Assembly: GCA_016702605.1 (NCBI GenBank) | Contig: JADJDQ010000002.1 | Coordinates: forward strand, 455,001-519,000 | Length of the DNA: 64,000 bases | Origin: Candidatus Intricatilinea gracilis | GTDB lineage: Bacteria > Pseudomonadota > Gammaproteobacteria > Burkholderiales > Burkholderiaceae_C | Reading direction: 5' to 3' | Shown here: piece after piece, positions 1 to 10,730 of the stretch | Layout: each line of letters starts with the position of its first letter | Numbering within the stretch: position 1 is the stretch's first letter | The notes under the pieces: generated by a model | What the model was told of the DNA's origin: nothing | What the model saw: only the letters and a program-made list of their open reading frames with translations | Database searches by the model: none | Program-made: the position numbers and the translations under genes

Positions 1-1
1 C

Positions 2-139
2 ACGCGCAAGCAGCTCAAGCAGGTCTTCGATGCGCTGCGTGAACTGATGACGCCGCCCGAGCCGACCAAGCGGCCGATCGGGTTCATCAGCCCAGAGGAC
101 AAGGGCAAGAAGGCTTCGGGGGCAAGAGGGAAGGCTTGA
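2..139 (+). CDS. C-terminal end of an ORF6N-type protein (partial)
   Basis: The frame is open from the window edge to a TGA at 137-139 and encodes 45 residues. The tail contains LRELMTPPEP followed by RPIGF, which I recognise from the C-terminus of bacterial ORF6N (KilA-N-related) domain proteins. These are phage- or plasmid-derived DNA-binding proteins, often next to mobile elements. The ORF6N domain itself lies outside the window, so the call rests only on the tail. It could also be another protein sharing this end. Confidence 0.5.
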   Translation, partial: TRKQLKQVFDALRELMTPPEPTKRPIGFISPEDKGKKASGARGKA

Positions 140-190
140 ACCCGGCGCCCTTCAGGAAAAGGCAAGACCTGGTACCGAAGCCGCCGAAAC

Positions 191-754
191 TCAGATGCCG
201 TCCCGACCGACCGTCCCTTCACACCGAACCTTGCTGACCGAAATCTCCTGAAATTTCTTTGCTTGGAAATCGATTCGCCATGCGTGTGATATGGGCCGCA
301 AGAAATTCCCTACAGCCGGCCTTCTTTTCCAATTCCAAACGCCACGAGCAATTATAAATTCGCCTGGATACTCGGAAGACTCACATCCATCGCCGAACGT
401 TTCCTTGTCATTCTTCTTGTATCGGATCGAGTCTGCAATTTTCCAAACAATACTTCCATCTGGATTCGTTGCGCCAGTTCGCTCCGTCAGCCAACTGACT
501 TTCACCTTCTGACCTCCTTCTTCCTGAAACTCTGCCGCAACAAGTGAGAAGGCACATGGATCGTCACTAACCTGCACTGGCGCCGTACAGGATGCGCCGA
601 AGACACGATGCCGAGGCGGACTTTTGCTGGTTATGTTTGTCCCATAGTACTTGGTTGCGTCGCTCTCACTGCCGATGCTCACTCCAGAGACCGCTTCCCC
701 ACAAATAACTGCACACAGGACCAGGAAGGACTTTGACAAATTAGCTCTACTCAT
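191..754 (-). CDS. Secreted hypothetical protein
   Basis: This 187-residue product has a short basic N-terminus and a hydrophobic stretch at about residues 9-24, consistent with a signal peptide (possible cleavage after VSG). The rest is hydrophilic with several cysteines (SCTAP, DPCAF, GDGCESS, VRCEG), suggesting an exported disulfide-bonded protein. I do not recognise the family. Base composition is visibly more AT-rich and codon use less GC3-biased than the neighbours. With the adjacent ORF6N-like tail, this suggests recently acquired DNA. Confidence 0.6.
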   Translation of the reverse strand: MSRANLSKSFLVLCAVICGEAVSGVSIGSESDATKYYGTNITSKSPPRHRVFGASCTAPVQVSDDPCAFSLVAAEFQEEGGQKVKVSWLTERTGATNPDGSIVWKIADSIRYKKNDKETFGDGCESSEYPGEFIIARGVWNWKRRPAVGNFLRPISHAWRIDFQAKKFQEISVSKVRCEGTVGRDGI

Positions 755-815
755 GAATCACCGCAGTATGGAAGAACTATTCCGACGGAACGCCCGTGCG
801 GCATTCCAAACGAAA

Positions 816-842
816 CAGGCCCAGGTCATCGACCTGGGCCTG
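816..842 (-). terminator. Intrinsic terminator of icd
   Basis: A perfect 12-bp inverted repeat (CAGGCCCAGGTC / GACCTGGGCCTG) with a 3-nt loop lies 57 bases past the icd stop. Read on the minus strand it is followed by TTTCGTTT, a short U-rich run. Confidence 0.75.
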
Positions 843-898
843 CCGGGGCCGGATGCCTCGGGTAGCGAGGCGTTGGCCGAGGGATCACGCGTCGATCA

Positions 899-3136
899 TC
901 AAGCGCTTGCGCTCGCCAGCACCGCATTGAACGTGGCGCTCGGACGCATCACGGCGGTCACCTTGGCCACGTCGGCGTAGTAGTAGCCGCCGATGTCGGC
1001 CGGCTTGCCCTGCACCACGCGCAGTTCCTCGACGATCTTCTTCTCGTTCTCGGCCAGGGCCTTGGCCAGCGGGGCGAAGTGCGCCTGCAGGTCCTTGTCC
1101 TCGGTCTGCGCGGCAAGCTCTTGCGCCCAGTACATCGTCAGGTAGAACTGGCTGCCGCGGTTGTCGAGCTGGCCGGTCTTGGTCGACGGGCCCTTGTTGT
1201 TGTCGAGCAGCTTGCCAGTGGCGGCGTCAAGTGTCTTGGCCAGTACCACGGCCTTGGGGTTGCCGGCCTTGATGCCCAGGTCCTCGAAGCTCACCGCCAG
1301 CGCCAGGAACTCGCCGAGCGAATCCCAGCGCAGGTGGTTTTCTTCGACCAGCTGCTGCACATGCTTGGGCGCCGAGCCGCCGGCGCCGGTTTCGTACATG
1401 CCACCACCGGCCATCAGCGGCACGATCGACAGCATCTTGGCCGAGGTGCCCAGTTCCATGATGGGGAACAGGTCGGTCAGGTAATCGCGCAGGATGTTGC
1501 CGGTGGCGCTGATGGTGTCCAGGCCGCGGATGACACGTTCGAGCGTGTAGCGCATGGCGCGCACCTGGCTCATGATCTGGATGTCCAGACCATTGGTCTC
1601 GTGCTCGTGCAGGTACATCTTCACCTTGCGGATCAGCTGAGCCTCGTGCGGGCGGTACTGGTCGAGCCAGAACACCACCGGCATGCCCGAGTTGCGCGCG
1701 CGGTTCACGGCGAGCTTGACCCAGTCGCGGATGGCGGCGTCCTTCACCTGGCACATGCGCCAGATGTCGCCCTCTTCCACATCCTGGCTCAGCAGCACTT
1801 CGCCGGTGTCGAGGTCGGTGATGTTGGCCACGCCGTCTTCGCTGATCTCGAAGGTCTTGTCGTGTGAACCGTACTCTTCGGCCTGCTGCGCCATCAGGCC
1901 CACGTTGGGCACCGTGCCCATGGTCTTGGGGTCGAAGGCACCGTGCCACTTGCAGAAGTTGATGATCTCCTGGTAGATGCGGGCAAAGGTCGACTCGGGC
2001 ATCACGGCCTTGACGTCCTTCAGGCGGCCATCGGCACCCCACATCTTGCCGCCGTTGCGGATCATGGCCGGCATCGAGGCGTCGACGATGATGTCGTTGG
2101 GCGAATGGAAGTTGGTGATGCCCTTGGCCGAGTCCACCATCGCCAGCTCGGGGCGGTGCTCGTGGCAGGCATGCAGGTCACGCTTGATCTCGTCCTGCGT
2201 GCTTTGCGGCAGCGTGGCGATCTTGTCGTACAGATTGGCCATGCCGTTGTTGACGTTCACGCCCAGCTCGTCGAACAACTTGGCGTGTTTGGCAAACGCG
2301 TCCTTGTAGAAGATCTTGACGCAGTGGCCGAACACGATGGGGTGCGACACCTTCATCATGGTGGCCTTGACGTGCAGCGAGAACATCACGCCCGACTTGT
2401 AGGCGTCGTCGATCTCTTTTTCGTAGAAGGCCAGCAGTGCCTTCTTGCTCATGAACATGCTGTCGATGACCTCGCGGTCCAGCAGCGCCAGCTTGGGCTT
2501 GAGCACGATGGCCTTGCCACTCTTGGTGATCAGCTCCATCTTGACATTGCGCGGGCGCTCGATCGTGATCGACTTTTCGCCGTGGTAGAAGTCGCCGGCA
2601 TGCATGTGCGACACGTGGGTGCGCGAGGCCTGGCTCCAGTCGGCCATGCTGTGCGGGTTCTTGCGGGCGTATTCCTTGACGGCACGCGGCGCGCGGCGGT
2701 CGGAGTTGCCTTCACGCAGCACCGGGTTCACGGCGCTGCCCATGCACTTGTTGTAGCGCAGGCGGATGGCCTTCTCTTCTTCGGTCTGCGGCTTCTCGGG
2801 GAAGTCCGGCAGTGCGTAACCCTTGCTCTGCAGCTCGCGGATCGCGGTCACCAGCTGGTTCTGCGAGGCGCTGATGTTGGGCAGCTTGATGATGTTGGTG
2901 TCCGGCAGCAAGGTCAGGCGGCCCAGCTCCTTCAGGTTGTCCGGCACCTTCTGCTCGTCGGTCAGGTAGTCGGGGAACTCACCCAGGATACGAGCCGCCA
3001 CCGAAATGTCGCTGCCCTCCACCTCGATGCCGGCCGGTGCTGCGAACGTGCGCACGATCGGCAGAAACGCGTAGGTCGCCAGGAGCGGCGCTTCATCGGT
3101 CAGCGTGTAGATGATCTTGGACTTGCCTGCGGGCAT
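899..3136 (-). CDS. icd: NADP-dependent isocitrate dehydrogenase, monomeric type
   Basis: The enzyme oxidatively decarboxylates isocitrate to 2-oxoglutarate with NADP+ in the TCA cycle (cytosol). The 745-residue length is that of the monomeric IDH-II family (about 740), not the roughly 420-residue homodimeric enzyme. The start MPAGKSKIIYTLTDEAP, the segment RGSQFYLTMYWAQ and the C-terminal GGYYYAD region are typical of the family. The ATG at 3136 has a GGAATG-like purine stretch a few bases upstream. A strong terminator follows the gene and it appears monocistronic. It supplies 2-oxoglutarate for nitrogen assimilation, which is relevant in a diazotroph. Confidence 0.95.
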   Translation of the reverse strand: MPAGKSKIIYTLTDEAPLLATYAFLPIVRTFAAPAGIEVEGSDISVAARILGEFPDYLTDEQKVPDNLKELGRLTLLPDTNIIKLPNISASQNQLVTAIRELQSKGYALPDFPEKPQTEEEKAIRLRYNKCMGSAVNPVLREGNSDRRAPRAVKEYARKNPHSMADWSQASRTHVSHMHAGDFYHGEKSITIERPRNVKMELITKSGKAIVLKPKLALLDREVIDSMFMSKKALLAFYEKEIDDAYKSGVMFSLHVKATMMKVSHPIVFGHCVKIFYKDAFAKHAKLFDELGVNVNNGMANLYDKIATLPQSTQDEIKRDLHACHEHRPELAMVDSAKGITNFHSPNDIIVDASMPAMIRNGGKMWGADGRLKDVKAVMPESTFARIYQEIINFCKWHGAFDPKTMGTVPNVGLMAQQAEEYGSHDKTFEISEDGVANITDLDTGEVLLSQDVEEGDIWRMCQVKDAAIRDWVKLAVNRARNSGMPVVFWLDQYRPHEAQLIRKVKMYLHEHETNGLDIQIMSQVRAMRYTLERVIRGLDTISATGNILRDYLTDLFPIMELGTSAKMLSIVPLMAGGGMYETGAGGSAPKHVQQLVEENHLRWDSLGEFLALAVSFEDLGIKAGNPKAVVLAKTLDAATGKLLDNNKGPSTKTGQLDNRGSQFYLTMYWAQELAAQTEDKDLQAHFAPLAKALAENEKKIVEELRVVQGKPADIGGYYYADVAKVTAVMRPSATFNAVLASASA

Positions 3137-3271
3137 GGTGCATTCCTTCTCTGAATGGAGGGGGGCGAACAGGCGGCTACTTTATCCGGCGTGGTTGTCG
3201 CTACCTTGACATCCGTGGCCTTTGCACGCTTGGAAACTCCGGGATTACCCGTAGACAAAACCGCGCCAGCG

Positions 3272-4587
3272 TCAAGCCTGACCGTGCGCTCGCACGTGGT
3301 TGTGCTGCCAGTCGCGCAGCGCATCGCGCCAGCCGGACAGCTCGGGCGACTGCGCCGGGCCACCCGCGCCCGACGTGGTGGCGATCAGCTGATCGAGCAG
3401 GATGTTCTGGTCCGCACTCAGCTGCGCCGGAAACACCGGCCGCAGCGTCACCACCTGGTCCGCCCGCGCCCCGCGCCGCTCGGCGGGGTAGCCCAGCCCC
3501 GGCAGGCGATAGACCAGCTCGTCGCGGCTCAGCCGCAGCTTGTGCATGCCGGCCAGCGTAGGCACATCGACCAATCGGTTGGCGATCCACACGAAACCGT
3601 CGACCGGCATCTCGCAGCGGATCGTGCCGTCGGTGTCCAGCTTGAGCAGCGGGTGTGCCAGCAACTCGATCGTCAGGTCCAGACTCACTGCCGCCTGACC
3701 GGCCCGGTGGCGCCGCGCGCCCACATGCAGCTGGTCACCGTCCCGCACGCCGTGCGGGATGCGCACATTGACCCGGTAGGCCCGCGCCGGAAACTTGCCC
3801 GCCCCCGCGCAGTCATGACAGTCCTCGCGCGCCACACCGTCGCCCCGACAGGCCGTGCATGTCGTCGGCACCCCGTACCAGCCGAACCAGGCCCGGTGAC
3901 TCACCGTGCCCTTGCCCTCACACCCCGCACACACCCCGCGCAACACACGGTGGCCCACACCGGCACACGCCGAACACCGGTCGACGTACCGGCCGCGCAG
4001 CGTCTTCACACAACCTGCCGCTGCCTCTTCGAGCGTGAGCTTCACCTTGCGCGCGATCGTGCGCTCTTGTGTGCTCGTGCTCGCCGGCTCGTCGGAGTCG
4101 CCGGCTGCGGCGTCGTGTGGTTCGTCGTGAGCGTCATGCGCTTCGTCTGAACCACCATGCCCATCGTCCGATGGACCGTCGCCATCATGGTCAGCGCCGT
4201 ACGCCTCGCGATTGCTGCGCGCCCCATCGCCGGCAGCGTGACGCCGGCCGGCACCACGCCCATTCGTCTGACCCGTGCCGCCATGTGCGCCGTCGCGCTC
4301 ATGCTCATGCGCCCCCGGCCCCGCCGTGCGTGAGAAGTCGGTGCCTCGTCCCGTTCCGCCGCGGCACGTCGCGACCCAGCCGCCGATGTATCCCCGGCGA
4401 ACCCCGACGTCGCCTCGCGGATCTGCGCCAGCGCCTCGTTGATTCGCTGCATCTTGGCAATCGCCTCGGCGCTCTTGTTGCGGTCCGGATGCCACCGCGA
4501 GGCCAGCCGCCGCCACGCCATCTTCACCTCGGCCTCGGACGCCCCCGGCGCCAGGCCCAGTTCGGCGTATGCCTTGTCAGCGGTCAA
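3272..4587 (-). pseudogene. DnaJ-like co-chaperone split by a frameshift
   Basis: The J domain is encoded first. A TTG start at 4587 with a GAGAGG ribosome site about 7 bases upstream reads MTADKAYAELGLAPG and contains the HPD motif (WHPDRN). The rest of the protein is in the frame open over 3272-4516, offset by one base: a His/Asp/Gly-rich linker, four zinc-binding CxxCxGxG repeats (CSACAGVG, CAGCEGKG, CTACRGDG, CHDCAGAG) and DnaJ-type C-terminal beta domains. Neither frame alone gives a complete protein. The shift must lie in the linker, roughly 4330-4390, where there is no long homopolymer. It may be a real inactivating indel, an assembly error or recoding. It would be an accessory DnaJ rather than the dnaKJ operon copy, because no dnaK is adjacent. 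Confidence 0.7.
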
Positions 4588-4767
4588 TCAGTGTCCTCTC
4601 GTGGTGAGGCCGGGCGCCTGCAGCGACCGGTCAGTTCGAGAAATGGTAGCCGACCGGCCTTTGCCGACCTCGGGGAAACCCGGGCGACCTCGGGCAACCC
4701 CGCTGCACCGCCGCGTCTGACTGCTTCGCTTGTTGCGTTTTCGTGGTGACCAACCTAGGATCGCGTC

Positions 4768-5511
4768 ATGCTCACCGCAAGACCCAAACAAAGCCCCGCC
4801 ACATCGGCGCCGGCCGTCGCTCGTGTCAAGACTGCCCCCGGCCTCGAAACCATCTCGGCCGGTGACACACCCGCCACCACCATGGACAGCGCCATCCAGC
4901 GTGCCCTGGCCTTGACAGCAACCTCCCGCGCCTTGCCTCAGCAGCCGTTGATCAAGCGCCAGCATGCCGCCGCAGCGACGCGCCTGACCGCGCAAGAAAA
5001 CCCAGCTGCCTTTGGTGGCCCGCCAGGCGCAAGCCCCAAACCCAGCGACCAGGACACGAGCGCCCTGCACCTGCTCGCCAGCGACATCGTCAGGTTCCGG
5101 CCCAAAGGAAAAGGCACCATCGACCGTCGCATCAGGATCGACTACCTCACCGACCCGGAGCACCCGCAGTCGGTACTGCTGCGCCTCACACCAGCCAGCG
5201 CTGCCGGCGTGTCAGCCACGCCTGCAGCGCAAGACCTGCTCACGTCGCAGCAAGCCGCCGACCTACTCAACGTGAGCCGGCCGTACCTCAACAAACTGGT
5301 CGATAGCAACACCTTCACAGGCGTCATGCGCACGGCAGCCGGCCACCGCCGCATCCCCCGCGCCGAGGTGGAACGAGTACACGCCGAGATGCGCGCGGTG
5401 CGCCGAAGCGCACTCGACGACATGCTGGCCAGCACCTCCGACCTGCGTACGCGTGAACTCGAAGCCGCCCGCGCCAAGGCGACACGCCGCTGGGTTGCCA
5501 GTCAAAAATGA
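4768..5511 (+). CDS. HTH (excisionase-like) antitoxin, partner of a PIN toxin
   Basis: The product has 247 residues. The C-terminal half (about 155-205) has the pattern LTSQQAADLLNVSRPYLNKL followed by HRRIPRAEVE, a helix-turn-helix of the excisionase/MerR-like type. This domain is used by antitoxins paired with PIN-domain (PF13470-like) toxins. The N-terminal 90 residues are Ala/Pro/Thr-rich and low complexity, longer than in usual antitoxins of this kind. The stop overlaps the ATG of the toxin remnant (ATGA), the classic toxin-antitoxin coupling. Because the toxin is broken, this is likely an orphan antitoxin that may still autoregulate. Confidence 0.7.
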   Translation: MLTARPKQSPATSAPAVARVKTAPGLETISAGDTPATTMDSAIQRALALTATSRALPQQPLIKRQHAAAATRLTAQENPAAFGGPPGASPKPSDQDTSALHLLASDIVRFRPKGKGTIDRRIRIDYLTDPEHPQSVLLRLTPASAAGVSATPAAQDLLTSQQAADLLNVSRPYLNKLVDSNTFTGVMRTAAGHRRIPRAEVERVHAEMRAVRRSALDDMLASTSDLRTRELEAARAKATRRWVASQK

Positions 5512-5974
5512 CGCTTGCCGCGCCGAGGAAACGCTCGGCCCAAGCACTTGTCGTGGTCGGCCAGACACCGAGGCTGTACCTCGACGCCAATATCCTGCTG
5601 CCCGAATACCTGCGGTCCATATTTCTCGATCTGGCCGACAGCGGGCTGGTGCATGTGAATTGGAGCCCGCAGGTGCTTTGAAACTGAGCCGCAAGCAGCA
5701 CGACACCAGACCCGTCATCCTTGTCACGAGCAATATCAGGCACCTGCCACCGTCCGCCTCCAGGGGCATGCCGGTGACGCCGGTCCGACCGAATGACCTG
5801 CTGGAAGCATTGCTCCACGTGTGTCCCGAGGTGTCTGACGTGCTGGCAACCATGGTGGCACGCTTCAAGGCGCCAGCAATCGGCAAGGCGGATCTACTGA
5901 ATATCCTCGAAGCGTCGAACTGCCGCAGCTTTGCGATGACTCTGGCCGGCACATGGGGACTGACACCCAAGTGA
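5508..5974 (+). pseudogene. Decayed PIN-domain toxin (RNase) remnant
   Basis: The ATG at 5508 overlaps the antitoxin stop. The first frame gives RLYLDANILLPEYLRS with the invariant first Asp of PIN domains, then LADSGLVHVNWSPQVL, and stops at 5679-5681. A typical PIN C-terminus (VILVTSNIRHLPP, then an alpha-helical tail to 5974) follows in another frame. Compared with full-length family members, the middle, which carries the other acidic metal ligands, is missing (my estimate is 60-70 residues). I read this as an internal deletion that destroyed the nuclease, leaving both ends recognisable. Confidence 0.65.
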
Positions 5975-6076
5975 AACGAACCGCCCACCATCACTCTGAC
6001 AATCAGGCCAGTTCCGGCGCAACTTGTGCCCTCGCGCGCTGACCCCTCACCTCGACAACAAGACGTACTGCCCTTC

Positions 6077-8218
6077 ATGCCCACACCCACCACCCCCGTC
6101 ACCTTCACCCGCCAGGGCCTCATCGGCCTGCTGTGCATCGACAACCCGCCGGTGAATGCCTTGTCGCCGGCCACGGTGGCGGCGTTGATCGAGGGCTTTG
6201 CGGCGTTCGAGGCTGCCGCGGACCTGCAGGCGCTGGTGATCCACTGTGCGGGGCGCACGTTTGTGGCGGGCGGTGACATCACGGCGTTCGAGTTGCCGGA
6301 TTTTTCTGCCGCGCCGTATAACGCGCTGCTGGGGCGGATCGAGGCGAGTTCGCGGCCCGTGGTGGCGGCCTTGCACGGCACGGTGCTGGGCGGCGGGCTG
6401 GAACTGGCGCTGGCTTGCCATTGGCGGGTGGCGCAGCCGGGCACGAAGCTGGGGTTTCCGGAGGTGAAACTGGGCATCTTGCCGGGGTCGCTGGGCACGC
6501 AGCGCGGGCCGCGGCTGGCGGGTGCGGCTGTGGCGCTGGACCTGATCTCGACCGGTCGCATGATCAGCGCGCGCGCGGCGCTGGACGCCGGGCTGGTGGA
6601 CGAGATCACCGACGGCGCGCCGCTGGAAGCCGGCATCGCCGCCGCCCACATGCGCATCGCGTCGGGGCACGCGCCGCGGCGTGCCAGCGAGCTGACTGCC
6701 GCGCTGCCGGCGGGTGATGCCGACGGCGGCGCGGCCTTCTTTGCCAAGGCGCTGGCGGATGCCGAGCGCAAGCCGCGCTACCCCGCGCTGGCCGCCATCG
6801 TGCGCTGTGTGCAGGCTGCCGTGACGCTGCCGTTCGCGCAGGGTGAGGCCGTGGAGGCGCGCGAGTTCGAGGCGCTGCGTACATCGGCCACGTCCAAGGC
6901 GATGCGGCACCTGTTCTTTGCCGAGCGCGAGGCGGGCAAGATCCCCGGGCTGGCCAAGGGCACCCCGCTGCGGGCGATCAAGCGGGTGGGCATCCTCGGC
7001 GCGGGCACCATGGGTGGCGGCATCGCCATGAACTTTGCCAACGCCGGCTTTGCCACCGTGCTGTTCGAGACCAGCGAGACCGCGCTGCAGCTTGGCCTGG
7101 GCCTGGTGCGCAAGAACTACGAGGCGAGTGCAGCCAAGGGGCGACTCAGCTCGGCGCAGGTCGAGCAACGTATGGGATTGCTGAGTGGCTCACTCGATGA
7201 TGCCGTGCTGAGTGATTGCGATCTCGTCATCGAGGCGGTGTTCGAGAACCTCGAACTCAAGAAGCAGGTCTGCGCACGCCTGGGCGCCATCGCCAAGCCC
7301 GGCGCCATCATCGCCACCAACACCTCGACGCTGGATGTGGACGTGCTGGCCCAGGCCACCGGCCGGGCGGCCGACGTGGTGGGCATGCATTTCTTCAGCC
7401 CGGCCAACGTGATGCGGCTGCTGGAGGTGGTGCGCGGCCGTGACACGGCGCCGGATGTGCTGGCCACCGTGATGAAGCTGGCTACCACCATCGGCAAGGT
7501 GGCGGTGGTGTCGGGCGTTTGTTATGGCTTCATCGGCAACCGCATGGCCGAGGTCTACATGCGCGAGGCTGAGTTCCTGATCCTCGAAGGCGCCGACCCG
7601 CGTCAGGTCGACCACGCCGTCGAGGCGCTGGGCATGGCCATGGGCCCGGGTCGCATGCTCGACATGGCAGGTGTGGACGTGGGCGCCAAGACCGTCATCG
7701 AATACGGCAAGACCGGCGGCCTGCCGCCCGATGCCAGCTACCGCGCGCTGGTGCAGAAGCTTTTCGCGCTGGGCCGTTTCGGCCAGAAGACCGGCGCGGG
7801 CTACTACCGCTACGAAGGGCGCAACCCGGTGCCGGATGCGGAGCTGACCGCCATTGCCGTGGCGCTGGCTGCCGAGCATGGCATCAACCGCCGCGCCGCC
7901 GCCGACATCAGCAACGACGAGATCGTCGAGCGCCTGCTCTACCCGCTGATCAACGAAGGCATCCGCATCCTCGAAGAAGGCATTGCCTACCGGCCGGGCG
8001 ACATCGACATCGTCTGGGTGGCGGGCTATGGCTTCCCCGACCACCGCGGCGGCCCGATGTGGATGGCCGACCAGATCGGCCTGGCTCACGTCGCCGCAAG
8101 GCTGGCGCACTACGCTGCCACCCGCGGCAATACCTACGGCTACTGGACGGCGGCGCCGCTGCTGACGGCACTGGCCGCCGAAGGCAGCAAGCTGGCGAAC
8201 TGGAAGGCGCCGCGCTAA
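6077..8218 (+). CDS. Enoyl-CoA hydratase / 3-hydroxyacyl-CoA dehydrogenase (FadB/FadJ type)
   Basis: This 713-residue bifunctional beta-oxidation enzyme hydrates trans-2-enoyl-CoA and oxidises the resulting 3-hydroxyacyl-CoA with NAD+. The N-terminal crotonase domain (residues about 5-190) has the oxyanion-loop segments AGGDITAF and GTVLGGGLELALACHWR, and ends FPEVKLGILPG. The NAD-binding domain starts near residue 295 with GILGAGTMGGGIAMNFANAG, and two C-terminal 3HCDH domains follow. I chose ATG 6077 because homology begins right after it; an upstream in-frame GTG at 6026 would add 17 unconserved residues. No thiolase is adjacent, so it must work with one encoded elsewhere. This fused organisation is common in Burkholderiales. 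Confidence 0.92.
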   Translation: MPTPTTPVTFTRQGLIGLLCIDNPPVNALSPATVAALIEGFAAFEAAADLQALVIHCAGRTFVAGGDITAFELPDFSAAPYNALLGRIEASSRPVVAALHGTVLGGGLELALACHWRVAQPGTKLGFPEVKLGILPGSLGTQRGPRLAGAAVALDLISTGRMISARAALDAGLVDEITDGAPLEAGIAAAHMRIASGHAPRRASELTAALPAGDADGGAAFFAKALADAERKPRYPALAAIVRCVQAAVTLPFAQGEAVEAREFEALRTSATSKAMRHLFFAEREAGKIPGLAKGTPLRAIKRVGILGAGTMGGGIAMNFANAGFATVLFETSETALQLGLGLVRKNYEASAAKGRLSSAQVEQRMGLLSGSLDDAVLSDCDLVIEAVFENLELKKQVCARLGAIAKPGAIIATNTSTLDVDVLAQATGRAADVVGMHFFSPANVMRLLEVVRGRDTAPDVLATVMKLATTIGKVAVVSGVCYGFIGNRMAEVYMREAEFLILEGADPRQVDHAVEALGMAMGPGRMLDMAGVDVGAKTVIEYGKTGGLPPDASYRALVQKLFALGRFGQKTGAGYYRYEGRNPVPDAELTAIAVALAAEHGINRRAAADISNDEIVERLLYPLINEGIRILEEGIAYRPGDIDIVWVAGYGFPDHRGGPMWMADQIGLAHVAARLAHYAATRGNTYGYWTAAPLLTALAAEGSKLANWKAPR

Positions 8219-8247
8219 AGGCCTGAAGCGCCGCACGATGAAGCGAG

Positions 8248-8271
8248 GCCGCCGCGCGAAACGTCGGCGGC
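8248..8271. terminator. Possible bidirectional hairpin between convergent genes
   Basis: GCCGCCG and CGGCGGC arms flank a 10-base loop between the convergent ends of the beta-oxidation gene (8218) and the DUF779 gene (8340). There is no clear U-tract, so the terminator role is weakly supported. Confidence 0.3.
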
Positions 8272-8339
8272 AGCCTTGCTGCTCAGTCCATTGCCGCGCC
8301 GTTCACTGACGCCTGCCCGTCGGCAGGGCTGAACTCAAC

Positions 8340-8750
8340 TCAAGCGGCCGACTTGCGCGAATCGGTCTGCGCCTGCAGCGCGTTGGCCTCCTCATCGGTC
8401 CACAGCCGCAGCCGGGTGACGAAGTGTTCGCCGCAGCCGTCTTCGAGCGAGAAGGTGCCGGCGTTGCCGGGCATCACGTCGATGGTGAGCTCCAGGCCTT
8501 GCAGGTATTCGTTCTGGCCTACGCTGGCGTAGAACGGCACACCACCGGCGATGCTGCCGAGTTGCACGTCGCCGGCGTTGATGCCCATCTCGCCTTCGAC
8601 GAAACACATGGGCATGCTGCCTTCGCAGCAGCCATGTGACTGGTAGAAGAAGATCTTGCCGTGCTCCTGGCGCAGCTTGTCTATACGAGCCACGGCAGCG
8701 TCGGTGGCCACGACACGTTCGATCACGGGTGTGTTCACGTCCTGGGTCAT
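8340..8750 (-). CDS. DUF779 family protein
   Basis: The product is a 136-residue cytosolic protein. HGCCEGSMPMCF and the acidic EDGCGEHF are the conserved cysteine-containing blocks of DUF779, a small family almost always encoded next to acetaldehyde/aldehyde dehydrogenases. The exact role is unknown; an accessory role with the dehydrogenase or metal binding is possible. I start it at ATG 8750 (MTQDVNTPVIER), with GGAG about 9 bases upstream. A longer frame to 8795 would read through the intergenic hairpin. It is the second gene of the aldehyde dehydrogenase transcript. Confidence 0.85.
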   Translation of the reverse strand: MTQDVNTPVIERVVATDAAVARIDKLRQEHGKIFFYQSHGCCEGSMPMCFVEGEMGINAGDVQLGSIAGGVPFYASVGQNEYLQGLELTIDVMPGNAGTFSLEDGCGEHFVTRLRLWTDEEANALQAQTDSRKSAA

Positions 8751-8782
8751 GAGGAAGGCTCCATGTGAATGGGACAAGGACA

Positions 8783-8807
8783 AAGAGGCGACCACTGGTC
8801 GCCTCTT
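8783..8807 (-). other. Intercistronic stem-loop between aldehyde dehydrogenase and DUF779 genes
   Basis: AAGAGGCGACC and GGTCGCCTCTT form a perfect 11-bp stem with a 3-nt loop in the 122-bp gap. On the minus strand it is followed by TGTCCTTG, a poor U-tract. Partial termination or protection of the 5' message therefore seems more likely than full termination. Confidence 0.55.
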
Positions 8808-8872
8808 CTCAACTTGGCTGGATCATCGTCACCCCGCAGTCGGCAGCGTCATGCAGCCGATGCGGGTGGTGA

Positions 8873-10393
<1,521 letters not shown>

Positions 10394-10479
10394 GGGGTGA
10401 GTCTCCTGAGGTGGAAAGGACGAGGTCTGCGGGGGCCGACTGGGTGCTCCATCGAACCTGGCCGGACGCCACTCCTATC

Positions 10480-10494
10480 GCATCCACCGTGCCA
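10480..10494 (-). promoter_or_regulatory. Sigma-54 promoter of the aldehyde dehydrogenase operon
   Basis: On the minus strand the site reads TGGCAC-GGTGG-ATGC. It has a perfect -24 element, a -12 element one base off consensus, and correct GG-to-GC spacing. The predicted start point is about 75 bases upstream of the aldehyde dehydrogenase ATG. Confidence 0.75.
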
Positions 10495-10573
10495 ACCCGC
10501 ACGAATCACTCATCCACCCCACAAAGCGCGGGTTTCACCTAGGAAAACAAGCGCCGTCGACCCTCCAAGGCCT

Positions 10574-10616
10574 GGTTGTTGTGACCAAACCGCACAACCT
10601 AGACCGACACACGGTC
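10574..10616 (-). promoter_or_regulatory. Candidate enhancer-binding sites upstream of the sigma-54 promoter
   Basis: Two inverted repeats lie about 80-120 bases upstream of the -24 element: GGTTGT-N14-ACAACC (10,574-10,599) and GACCG-N5-CGGTC (10,602-10,616). Position and symmetry fit the binding site of a sigma-54 activator. The activator is not identified. Confidence 0.45.
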
Positions 10617-10730
10617 AATCGAGCCGCGCACGGCATAGGACGGCAAGTGTTTGCATAAGGGTGTGCCCTTTGGAAACTGCGTGCATAGGCCGACCCGAGC
10701 CGTGGCCGGCGCCTCCCGCCACGGCACTGA

